Source of the DNA: a bacterium
Lineage (GTDB): Bacteria > Vulcanimicrobiota > Xenobia > Xenobiales > JADMJV01
Direction: 5' to 3'
Length of the DNA stretch: 64,000 bases
NCBI GenBank assembly: GCA_018266105.1
Contig: JAFEBA010000023.1
Span: 37,606 to 101,605 of the forward strand
Shown: in pieces, positions 16,476-23,327 of the stretch
Numbering within the stretch: the first letter of the stretch is position 1
Layout: the number at the start of each line of letters is the position of its first letter
The notes under the pieces: generated by a model
What the model saw: only the letters and a program-made list of their open reading frames with translations
What the model was told of the DNA's origin: nothing
The model's database searches: none
Program-made: the position numbers and the translations under genes

Positions 16476-17581
16476 AAGTCAACATTTTAGGTGGTGGCCC
16501 TGCTGGCCTATTTCTGGCCCTATTGCTCCGACAGCTGAAGGCAGAGGTCGAAGTCTGGGAGCGAAATCCTCAAGACAATACCTTCGGCTGGGGCGTGGTT
16601 TTCTCGGACGCGACCGTAGCTTCTTTCGAAGAACCCGACCCTGAATTCTATGCTGACTTCAAGCGCAGCCTGCGCACCTGGGAAAACGTGGACATTATTC
16701 ATCGCGGTGTCCTGACATCGGTAGCGGGAAATCGTTTTTCCGGCATCGCTCGTATCGACCTCCTGAAGATCCTGCACAAGCGCTGCCGCGAACTGGGCGT
16801 GCGTATGAATTTCGGCTGCGAAATAAAAGATATTGCCTCGCTCCGTGACTGTGACGTATTGGTCGGGTCAGACGGCGTTGCCAGTTTGCTGCGCAAGCGC
16901 TACAAGAAGCTCTTCAAGACGGACCTTGGGCTCGGAAAGAACCGCTACATTTGGTATGGAACCCGAGCCCCATTTCAGGGATTGACCCTGACCTTCCGCA
17001 TGGATGGACCCGACCTGTTCATGGCCCACTCCTACAAATATTCAGACGAACTCTCCACCTTTATTGTTGAAGTGGACGAGCCGACCTGGGAACGTGTGCG
17101 CTTCCTGGGGGAACGACGTGCCAGAGCCCGCCTGGAGAAAGTGTTTGAGCCAGAACTGGGCGGCCAACCCCTGCTCTCAAACCGGAGTAAGTGGATTCGA
17201 TTCGTGAACGTATACAATCAGAACTGGTGGGCAGAGAATATGGTCTTGCTGGGAGACGCTCTGCATACCGCCCACTTCTCCATCGGTTCAGGCACAAAGC
17301 TGGCCATGGAAGACGCTCTGGCTCTCTGGCGAACGTTACGCGAAGGCGGAAATCTGGCTGAATTTGAGGCGACCCGGCGTCCCAAAGTGGACCGATTCAT
17401 TGAGGCAGCCAATACCAGCCAGCGCTGGTTCGAAACCGCCCGGGACCGAATGCATCTGGATGTCCTGCCGTTCTGCTACGAAGCCATGACGCGCAGCTCC
17501 CGCGTGGACGACGAGATCCTGCGCCGCCGCGATCCTGAGTTCGTCAAACGCTATGAGGACTTTAAAGCGCTCAAGAGCTGA
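16472..17581 (+). CDS. FAD-dependent aryl-CoA monooxygenase (2-aminobenzoyl-CoA/salicylyl-CoA type)
   Basis: 369 residues from ATG 16472. The dinucleotide-binding GGGPAGLFLALLLRQL, then ERNPQDNTFGWGVVFSDAT, is the distinctive N-terminus of the monooxygenase half of 2-aminobenzoyl-CoA monooxygenase/reductase and salicylyl-CoA 5-hydroxylase. The second FAD motif LLGDALHTAHFSIGSGTKLAMEDA is present. It would hydroxylate the aromatic CoA thioester with O2 and NAD(P)H. It is coupled to the flavin reductase gene. The 3' end overlaps the convergent gene at 17551 by 31 nt. The substrate, anthraniloyl-CoA or salicylyl-CoA, cannot be decided from sequence alone. Confidence 0.86.
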   Translation: MKVNILGGGPAGLFLALLLRQLKAEVEVWERNPQDNTFGWGVVFSDATVASFEEPDPEFYADFKRSLRTWENVDIIHRGVLTSVAGNRFSGIARIDLLKILHKRCRELGVRMNFGCEIKDIASLRDCDVLVGSDGVASLLRKRYKKLFKTDLGLGKNRYIWYGTRAPFQGLTLTFRMDGPDLFMAHSYKYSDELSTFIVEVDEPTWERVRFLGERRARARLEKVFEPELGGQPLLSNRSKWIRFVNVYNQNWWAENMVLLGDALHTAHFSIGSGTKLAMEDALALWRTLREGGNLAEFEATRRPKVDRFIEAANTSQRWFETARDRMHLDVLPFCYEAMTRSSRVDDEILRRRDPEFVKRYEDFKALKS

Positions 17582-18282
17582 TCGTGCTGGCCGTATTGGA
17601 CGACCTTCAGGCCCGGGAGCCCCTGCTTAACCGCCGGCGGGACGCCATTGAGGTCGGGGGTCAGCAGCGTACAATCTTTGCCCCAGGCCAGGGCCGCGCC
17701 CAATTCCACCCACATACCTGATGGGCGCGAGCTGTTGTCATACTGATAAAACACACATCGATCGGCGCTCTTGACCGCCGCCAGGTCGGCGATCAGGCTC
17801 TGCTTGGGAGTGCCGAAAGTATCTGTGGAGCCCACCGAGATGCCTTCGCAATAATTGGACCCTCCCAGCGCGGTATTGATCTGCTGCAGATGAGTCCGGC
17901 CTTCGGCGTATTGCTCTTTGCTCAGTCCCGACATCAGACAACCGATGAAGGTGTCAAAGCGCTGAGAAGAATTGGTTATCGGATCGGGCTGAGCCTCGAC
18001 CTGAACGGGCGTCGTACCCTGAGTAATGGTTATCTGCGAAGGGTAGGACAGGTCACCTTCACGCAAGAACCAGGGTAAGTGCCTGCGGTCGGGAGCTTCA
18101 AGCACCGTGGGCCGACCTTGGGCCAGCGCCATGCCGCAGGCGACCAGTGAGTCTTCGGCTCCGGGGTTTTCCAGCGAAAGCGAAACATAGTCGGCCCGAG
18201 CCAGATTCTCAGGAGTGAGCTTGCGAGCCACACCTCCGGCCTGCCAATCGTTACGGGATGGAATCTGAGCGCTGATCTTCAT
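17551..18282 (-). CDS. Hypothetical protein with two nucleoside-deoxyribosyltransferase-like halves
   Basis: 243 residues from the ATG at 18282 (MKISAQIPSRNDW). Two segments share a pattern: DSLVACGMALAQGRPTVLEAP, and GMWVELGAALAWGKDCTLLTP after SADRCVFYQYD. Each resembles the G-x-x-x-E-x-G-x-A-x-x-x-GK-x-x-x-L motif of nucleoside 2-deoxyribosyltransferase/TIR-like Rossmannoid folds, suggesting an internal duplication. Only the second half keeps the Glu. Function is unknown. Repeat copies at 17974 (PITNSS) and 18028 (QITITQ). Confidence 0.5.
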   Translation of the reverse strand: MKISAQIPSRNDWQAGGVARKLTPENLARADYVSLSLENPGAEDSLVACGMALAQGRPTVLEAPDRRHLPWFLREGDLSYPSQITITQGTTPVQVEAQPDPITNSSQRFDTFIGCLMSGLSKEQYAEGRTHLQQINTALGGSNYCEGISVGSTDTFGTPKQSLIADLAAVKSADRCVFYQYDNSSRPSGMWVELGAALAWGKDCTLLTPDLNGVPPAVKQGLPGLKVVQYGQHDQLLSALKSS

Positions 18283-18387
18283 GACACGACTGTACCTCGA
18301 GGCAGTGAAAGAAGGTTGAAAACCGACTCCAAGCCCGAAGCACACTTTTCACTCGGCAAAATCGTAAGCCTCGGGTAGGATGAGCTG

Positions 18388-18720
18388 GTGCGAATCATTA
18401 TCTGGCTGACTCTGACTTCGCTGGTCTGGGCCACCCCATGCGGTAAGGGCGGGAGCCGTTGCCACTACTCTGGCTACCGAAGCTATGGTTACTACGGTTA
18501 CAGCCGAAGAGCGCGCGGACCAGCTCTGCCCTTCGAGGGCGGTTCTCCCCCTGGCTACAACAGCGAAGAGCAGAGAAGCTTCCCAAAGCTCTATTCGACT
18601 CAGCCACCGGGAGCGCTGGCACCCGTTCCGCCCAGCCCGTTTGATCCGTCGCGTATGAAGTCGAGTGGGAACCCATACCAGATAACCCACAGCCAGGAGA
18701 AAGCTCCACCCGGCTACTGA
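18388..18720 (+). CDS. Small secreted Pro/Tyr/Ser-rich protein
   Basis: 110 residues from a GTG start preceded by GGATGAG. The signal peptide RIIIWLTLTSLVWATP is followed by a Cys pair (PCGKGGSRC), a Tyr/Gly/Ser stretch (YSGYRSYGYYGYS) and a proline-rich tail. It is likely exported; no family recognised. The TGA stop at 18718-18720 runs into a degenerate repeat copy (GATAACTATTTTTT). Confidence 0.55.
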   Translation: MRIIIWLTLTSLVWATPCGKGGSRCHYSGYRSYGYYGYSRRARGPALPFEGGSPPGYNSEEQRSFPKLYSTQPPGALAPVPPSPFDPSRMKSSGNPYQITHSQEKAPPGY

Positions 18721-18808
18721 TAACTATTTTTTCAGCGGAGGGGTGACCTGCACCCAGCCCCCGTCTTGGTAGTTGATGGTTACGTTGCTCATAGGTGGAG
18801 GTTAACCA

Positions 18809-18874
18809 ATGACCCTGAAAGATTTCTGCAAGACCTTGCAAGATTGTAAACAGTCGGGCATTCTGAAGGAATGA
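18809..18874 (+). CDS. 21-residue leader peptide ORF upstream of lipoprotein
   Basis: A tiny ORF with a very strong Shine-Dalgarno (AGGTGGAGG, 18793-18801) 7 nt before its ATG. It encodes 21 residues (MTLKDFCKTLQDCK, then QSGILKE), and its TGA overlaps the ATG of the lipoprotein gene (ATGA at 18871). The lipoprotein itself has no Shine-Dalgarno of its own, so translation is probably coupled through this ORF. Two cysteines spaced CKTLQDC are visible. No homologue is known to me. Confidence 0.5.
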   Translation: MTLKDFCKTLQDCKQSGILKE

Positions 18875-19644
18875 GAGTCACGCTGGCCCTTCTTTCCCTT
18901 GCCCTGCTTGGATGCCAATCGACCTCGGTGCCTCCTCAGTCCAACTCCGCCCCACCGAGTCCCCTTGTGACCCAGAAGCAGCGTCCGGAGCAGCAACGCC
19001 GGCCCCTGGTTCGCCTCAACCCTCGCCGGCAAAGCCTGGAGGTAGGGGAAGCCCCTCCCGCCCCGGAGCTTCCTCGGCGAGTCCCCATGAAAGTGGGAGT
19101 TCGCGTGCTCCCAGAGAGCCCGCCCCGTCCGGCTATCTCCCCACCCCAACCCGGGAGACTACTCGACCCGCGCCAGCAGCAAATTCAAAGTCTGAATGAG
19201 TCCCTGGCCGCCCAGCATCAGCAGATTCAGCGTCAAAATGAGGCCATCTTGGCCGAGCAGCAGCGGCAACGCGAGCAGATACAGCGGCAGAATGAAGCGA
19301 TTCTGGCCCAAACTCAACAGGCGGCTCTCTGGAACAATCGTCCCCTGCCAGGCCAGGACCTCACCCCACAAATGCAGCAGGTCGCCTATCCGCAAGTGGG
19401 AGCAAGCGACGCTCACCGCCAGGCCGAACGTCGCTACCTTGAGGCTCGAGCCGACTTCCTCAACACCAAATACCTGCCCCCAGGTAGCCCACCTCGCTAC
19501 AATGCAGAGAATGTGCGGGGGCAGATCGGCACCGGTATGCCGCTACCGCCCGACCTCATGAGCCGGCCAGCGACGTTCAATCCAGTTCTTCAAAAGGCCC
19601 AACAGGCCGAAATCCTGCGCCAAGAGATGGTCCGCATCCCTTGA
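18871..19644 (+). CDS. Proline/glutamine-rich lipoprotein with coiled coil
   Basis: 257 residues. A lipoprotein signal peptide (RVTLALLSLALLGCQS, lipobox LLGC) is followed by a proline-rich linker. A Gln-rich heptad region (about 107-150) repeats QIQRQNEAILA twice and is likely coiled coil. The C-terminus is basic and helical. It is presumably anchored in the outer or inner membrane; function unknown. The stop TGA is supplied by the left arm of the inverted repeat at 19638-19686. Confidence 0.7.
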   Translation: MRVTLALLSLALLGCQSTSVPPQSNSAPPSPLVTQKQRPEQQRRPLVRLNPRRQSLEVGEAPPAPELPRRVPMKVGVRVLPESPPRPAISPPQPGRLLDPRQQQIQSLNESLAAQHQQIQRQNEAILAEQQRQREQIQRQNEAILAQTQQAALWNNRPLPGQDLTPQMQQVAYPQVGASDAHRQAERRYLEARADFLNTKYLPPGSPPRYNAENVRGQIGTGMPLPPDLMSRPATFNPVLQKAQQAEILRQEMVRIP

Positions 19645-19686
19645 TAACCATTTCTTAGGCAGGCTCTGAAAAATTGGTTATCAGGG
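19638..19686. repeat. Inverted pair of GATAACC repeats, bidirectional terminator-like
   Basis: Left copy CCCTTGATAACCATTT and right copy AAATTGGTTATCAGGG flank a 17-nt spacer. The convergent lipoprotein (+) and serpin (-) genes both end within this element: each TGA stop is the TGA of TGATAACC on its own strand. The hairpin could terminate transcription from both sides. Confidence 0.9.
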
Positions 19687-21021
19687 GTTGGTGACGCGTC
19701 CGGTGCAGAGAACGGCACCGGATTCGTTATCCTTAATCATGTAGACGAAGGGGCGGTCGGCCTTAAACTCCGGCGTCATACGCACGCACTCCAGCCCGAT
19801 TACGGCGCCGGTGGCGGCGGCGAACTCGGAGCCTTCCTCGTTCACTTCCACGTTGGCTTTGTGGAACACATCGCTGACCACCAAGTCGGCTTCCTTGTTG
19901 ATGCCAGTCAAGTCGGCACCCGCAAAGAGATTCTCCATACCCATCTTCTGCAGGGACGGCTTGAGAGAGAAGTTGGACTCGGTTTTGAATCTGGGCAAGG
20001 CCACATCCACTTCCGACTTGACCATTTGATTGCTGACATTCTCAAGGGTATCGGCATTGAGGTGGGCTTCTAGTTCCTCCAACTTGCGGTCGCCGCACGG
20101 AACCATAGCAACCATCGAAAAGCGTTCATTCTTGTAGGGAAGCTCAATGGCTTTGAAGTCGCCTGCCTCATGCCAACCATTGGCTCGAGTGCCATCAAAC
20201 TTCATGGTGGCGAACTTGAAATCGTTGGTCTGGTGCATCATGTCTACCTGTCCACCCTTGCTGCCAGCAAAGCGTTCAGCGTAGGTGTTGTTCTTATCAA
20301 AAGCGGTCTTCCAGTCGCCCTTAAAGTGAATGGCGCTGGTCACAACCATCACCGAATCGTGGTTAAGGGCACCTTCGGGCAATAGATTTTGGATCTTACC
20401 GTTGGTATCGGCTGCGATCTGCTCGTTAATGGCCTGGCGGCTAGCCTCGTTGTTAGAACGAATGGGAAGGTTACGAGCTTCAGCACCGTAGGTTTGTTCG
20501 GTCACATTCTTAAAGCCCGCCTCGACCTGAAATTGGTTATCGGCGAAAACGCGGTTGGCGATGGAGACATTGACCCCGTCGCCCCGAGTCACGGCGCTTG
20601 AGTTCAGGGCTGCGATTCCGGCGTGGATGCGGTCGCCGCGCAGCTCTTCGCAATGCAGGCCCTTGGCCAGCGAGGCCTCGGTTTCACCTCGGGCGCCGGC
20701 CAGGACCATACCCAAACATCCGTTTACGTTAAAAGGGGAAGCGAAGAAACTTTCACCAGCTTTCTCAGCCCCAAGCTGGCGATAGAGGTCAAAGCTGAAG
20801 TTATTGACGGCCCGAGCGGCCTGCTTGAGTTCGCTGGCCGAGGCTGGCGCGATGGTGGCCCGGACCTCGCTGCCGGGACACATCAGTGAACGCGGGCAGA
20901 TAGCGTTTTCCGGCCTCTGGCCGGGGAGAAAAGCTTCCTGGATGGCCTGAGAAGAATTGGTTATCAAGGGCGTGCTGCGAATTTGGGGCCTTAGGCTCGG
21001 AATCTGGGATGAGATGTGCAC
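19681..21021 (-). CDS. Serpin (serine protease inhibitor) family protein
   Basis: 446 residues: a roughly 65-residue N-terminal extension, then the serpin fold (NNFSFDLYRQL, SPFNVNGCLGMVLAGARGET, VVTSAIHFKGDWKTAFDK, LPRFKTESNFSL, ADRPFVYMI). The hinge EEGSEFAAATGAV has the small-residue pattern of inhibitory serpins, so the reactive loop (VIGLECVRMTPE) could trap a protease. P1 cannot be fixed by eye. No classical signal peptide is visible, so location is uncertain. Repeat copies at 20535 (DNQF) and 20959 (PLITNSS). Confidence 0.93.
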   Translation of the reverse strand: MHISSQIPSLRPQIRSTPLITNSSQAIQEAFLPGQRPENAICPRSLMCPGSEVRATIAPASASELKQAARAVNNFSFDLYRQLGAEKAGESFFASPFNVNGCLGMVLAGARGETEASLAKGLHCEELRGDRIHAGIAALNSSAVTRGDGVNVSIANRVFADNQFQVEAGFKNVTEQTYGAEARNLPIRSNNEASRQAINEQIAADTNGKIQNLLPEGALNHDSVMVVTSAIHFKGDWKTAFDKNNTYAERFAGSKGGQVDMMHQTNDFKFATMKFDGTRANGWHEAGDFKAIELPYKNERFSMVAMVPCGDRKLEELEAHLNADTLENVSNQMVKSEVDVALPRFKTESNFSLKPSLQKMGMENLFAGADLTGINKEADLVVSDVFHKANVEVNEEGSEFAAATGAVIGLECVRMTPEFKADRPFVYMIKDNESGAVLCTGRVTNP

Positions 21022-21144
21022 GGTGGTAGCTCCTTCTATGTCTCTATATTCTGGGCGGTAGCCTAACGGGGTATCATGAAAGATCCCTCAAAGGCGAGCT
21101 AAAGTCGGAGGACAGTGAACCCCCCGATGGAGTAGGGTCATGCG

Positions 21145-22260
21145 ATGAGCAATTGGACCCGTTGGGTGATCCGTCTGTGCTTTGTGGCCTACGGGTTAAC
21201 CTTCGCCAGTTGGGCCAGTCGCATTCCGCAAATCAAGGGTGCGCTGCACCTGACCGATGGAGAACTGGGTCGACTGCTCTTCGCGATGCCGGTAGGACAA
21301 CTCATCAGTCTGCAGTTTAGCGGTCGCATTGCCGTCCACTTCGGTTCTCACCGGGTTATGCCACTGGCCTTGTGCGCCTACGCTCTGGTTCTGCCTTGCC
21401 TGGGAATGGCTCGGGCTCCCTGGCAGCTGGCTCTTGGACTGCTCCTCTTTGGCCTGTGCGGAAATATCGGTAGCACATCCCTGCAAACCCAGGGAGTTCT
21501 GACCGAAAAAGAGGCCGGTCGCCCCTTGATGGCTTCCTACCACGGGGCCTGGAGTCTGGCCGGCTTTCTGGGTGGCGCGCTGGGGTTATTGATGACATCT
21601 TTTGACATCTCACCGGCCGCGCACTTTACCCTGGTGGCGGCACTGGTGGTGGCCCTGGTGCCCTGGGGGAAGCGTTTCCTGATCGTCAGCATCCGCCCGG
21701 CAAGCTCAGTCAAGCGCCGCTTCGATCCAGGCCTGCTTGTGCTGGGGCTGATGGGTTTCTGCACCATGGGAATGGAAGGCTGCATGTTTGACTGGAGCGG
21801 GGTCTACTTCCGCGAGGTGGTGCACGCTCCCAGACATCTTAGCGCGCTGGGCTATACCAGCTTCATGGTCACGACCGCTCTGGGCCGCTTTACCGGGGAC
21901 CGGGTGATCGGTCGTTTTGGGCGCGTGAGGGTCTTGCAGATTGGGGGACTCCTGGCCTCGTCCGGTTTTGTCTGCAGCGTGCTCTTCCCCAGTCTGCTAC
22001 CGGCCATCCTTTCTTTTGTCCTGATCGGCATTGGCGTTTGCAACATCATGCCCTCGGTCTACTCGTTGGCCGGCCAAAGCCGACCGGAGGACCCCAGCAA
22101 CGCTCTGGCCAGCGTTGGACAGATCAGCTTCCTCGGCTTCCTGCTGGGCCCGCCGCTGATTGGCGAGATCTCCTCTCGCTTGGGGCTGCCTGCGGCCTTT
22201 TTGGTTATCGCCTGCCTCGGGTTGCTGGTGCCGGGTCTGGCCCGGCGCGTCAAGCTATAG
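21145..22260 (+). CDS. MFS transporter (YbjJ-like)
   Basis: 371 residues, about 12 hydrophobic segments. The N-terminus WVIRLCFVAYGLTFASWASRIPQIKGAL, followed by LTDGELGRLLFAMPVGQL, is typical of the MFS subgroup that includes E. coli YbjJ. The mid-loop FDWSGVYFREVV and GRFTGDRVIGRFG fit as well. Substrate is unknown. It reads towards the small pair at 22290-23278. Repeat copy at 22203 encodes FLVIA in the last helix. Confidence 0.85.
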   Translation: MSNWTRWVIRLCFVAYGLTFASWASRIPQIKGALHLTDGELGRLLFAMPVGQLISLQFSGRIAVHFGSHRVMPLALCAYALVLPCLGMARAPWQLALGLLLFGLCGNIGSTSLQTQGVLTEKEAGRPLMASYHGAWSLAGFLGGALGLLMTSFDISPAAHFTLVAALVVALVPWGKRFLIVSIRPASSVKRRFDPGLLVLGLMGFCTMGMEGCMFDWSGVYFREVVHAPRHLSALGYTSFMVTTALGRFTGDRVIGRFGRVRVLQIGGLLASSGFVCSVLFPSLLPAILSFVLIGIGVCNIMPSVYSLAGQSRPEDPSNALASVGQISFLGFLLGPPLIGEISSRLGLPAAFLVIACLGLLVPGLARRVKL

Positions 22261-22289
22261 CCTGCTCCGCTCCTACCGATAAGTGAGGC

Positions 22290-22664
22290 GTGGCCTACTT
22301 TGCCTTGATGCTCCTGCCCGTGCTGCTGGGAGGACGCTGGCGCCGCTTGCTGCGAGTGCTGGTGCCCTCCTGGCGTTTCTTCGAAAACGCCGAGCTGCCG
22401 CCACGCTTGTGGTTGCGTTACGAAGAATGGGAGCCCGGTTGGAAGCCCTTACGCAGAGCGCTGTGGTTCAATCCGGAGGACCTGCTGGAACTGGCCTGCC
22501 GGGACCTGGTGCACGCCCTGTGCGCCGACCTGGAAGAGAACTCACGGCCCATTCAGGACTGTGAAAGTTACCTCATGCTGGTTAACCTTGCCAGAGAACG
22601 CGGCGCACACAGGTTCAAGCTGTGCCAGCAGGGCGACGACATCTTTCTGTCGGCCAGCTTCTGA
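22290..22664 (+). CDS. Small hypothetical protein, partner of downstream membrane protein
   Basis: 124 residues from GTG 22290. A short hydrophobic N-terminus (YFALMLLPVLLGG) is followed by a soluble, Trp-rich region and a conserved-looking C-terminus (DCESYLMLVNLARERGA). Its stop overlaps the ATG of the next gene (TGATG), so the pair are coupled. No family recognised. Confidence 0.55.
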   Translation: MAYFALMLLPVLLGGRWRRLLRVLVPSWRFFENAELPPRLWLRYEEWEPGWKPLRRALWFNPEDLLELACRDLVHALCADLEENSRPIQDCESYLMLVNLARERGAHRFKLCQQGDDIFLSASF

Positions 22665-23278
22665 TGCTGGGTCTGGTGCTGTGCCTTCAGACCCTTGAAT
22701 TGATTCGTATCTGGCCTCAAGTCCGGAAAATCTGGACGCTTGAGTTGGTCCGGCGCCAGACAGGCTGGTTTCCCTCAGATCAAGCCTTTCACGCTCTGCT
22801 CTGGTTAAGGCTGGCCGCATCCCTGGGCCTGCTCTGGAGTCTCTCGCCCTGGCTGGTCTGGATCCTGATTGGCATCACTCTGCTCAGCGCCATCCGCTTC
22901 GGGGGCTCACTCAACGGGGGCAGTGACTACATGACCCTGGTGATTCTCAGCTCGCTGCTCCTCCCTTGGGGACGTATCTACCTGGCGGTGCAGTTAACCC
23001 TGTCCTATGTCGTGGCTGGACTGGTCAAAATACGCCTGCCCGAGTGGCGCAACGGCAAGACCCTCACCCTCCTGACCGGCCTGCCGGCCTTCCTCTCATT
23101 ACCGATGCTGCTCTGGGAGTGTAGCTTTCCGCTGGCCTGGAGCTCCCCCCGCCTGCTCTGGCTCTACCTGGCGGTAGGGGTATGCTTCCACCTTTGCAAC
23201 GCAAAAATACTCGGACTAAATCGGTTTTTCTGGATCTGGTTGGCCGCCTACTGGCGCTTGATAACCAATTTTTCCTGA
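22664..23278 (+). CDS. Multi-pass membrane protein, weakly HTTM-like
   Basis: 204 residues from ATG 22664, which overlaps the preceding stop. About six hydrophobic segments. The stretch YVVAGLVKIRLPEWRNGKTL resembles the AGxxKxxxxWxxG motif of HTTM (vitamin K-dependent carboxylase-like) membrane domains, but the protein is shorter than usual. The last residues (RLITNFS) are encoded by the left copy of an inverted repeat. Confidence 0.55.
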   Translation: MLGLVLCLQTLELIRIWPQVRKIWTLELVRRQTGWFPSDQAFHALLWLRLAASLGLLWSLSPWLVWILIGITLLSAIRFGGSLNGGSDYMTLVILSSLLLPWGRIYLAVQLTLSYVVAGLVKIRLPEWRNGKTLTLLTGLPAFLSLPMLLWECSFPLAWSSPRLLWLYLAVGVCFHLCNAKILGLNRFFWIWLAAYWRLITNFS

Positions 23279-23303
23279 GGCCTGAAAAAATGGTTATCAC
23301 TCG
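23256..23303. repeat. Inverted pair of GATAACC repeats, terminator-like
   Basis: The left copy TTGATAACCAATTTTT lies in the last codons of the preceding gene. The right copy AAAAAATGGTTATCAC follows the stop after an 11-nt spacer. The predicted hairpin, with its A/U-rich inner stem, could terminate the 22290-23278 unit before the next gene at 23328. Confidence 0.9.
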
Positions 23304-23327
23304 GGCTGGCTCGGGTATTCGGTTGAA

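Noticed and set aside
18724..18792. 22-residue minus-strand ORF between two plus-strand secreted-protein genes
   Set aside because: No Shine-Dalgarno on that strand; the region instead carries the strong plus-strand ribosome binding site of the leader ORF.
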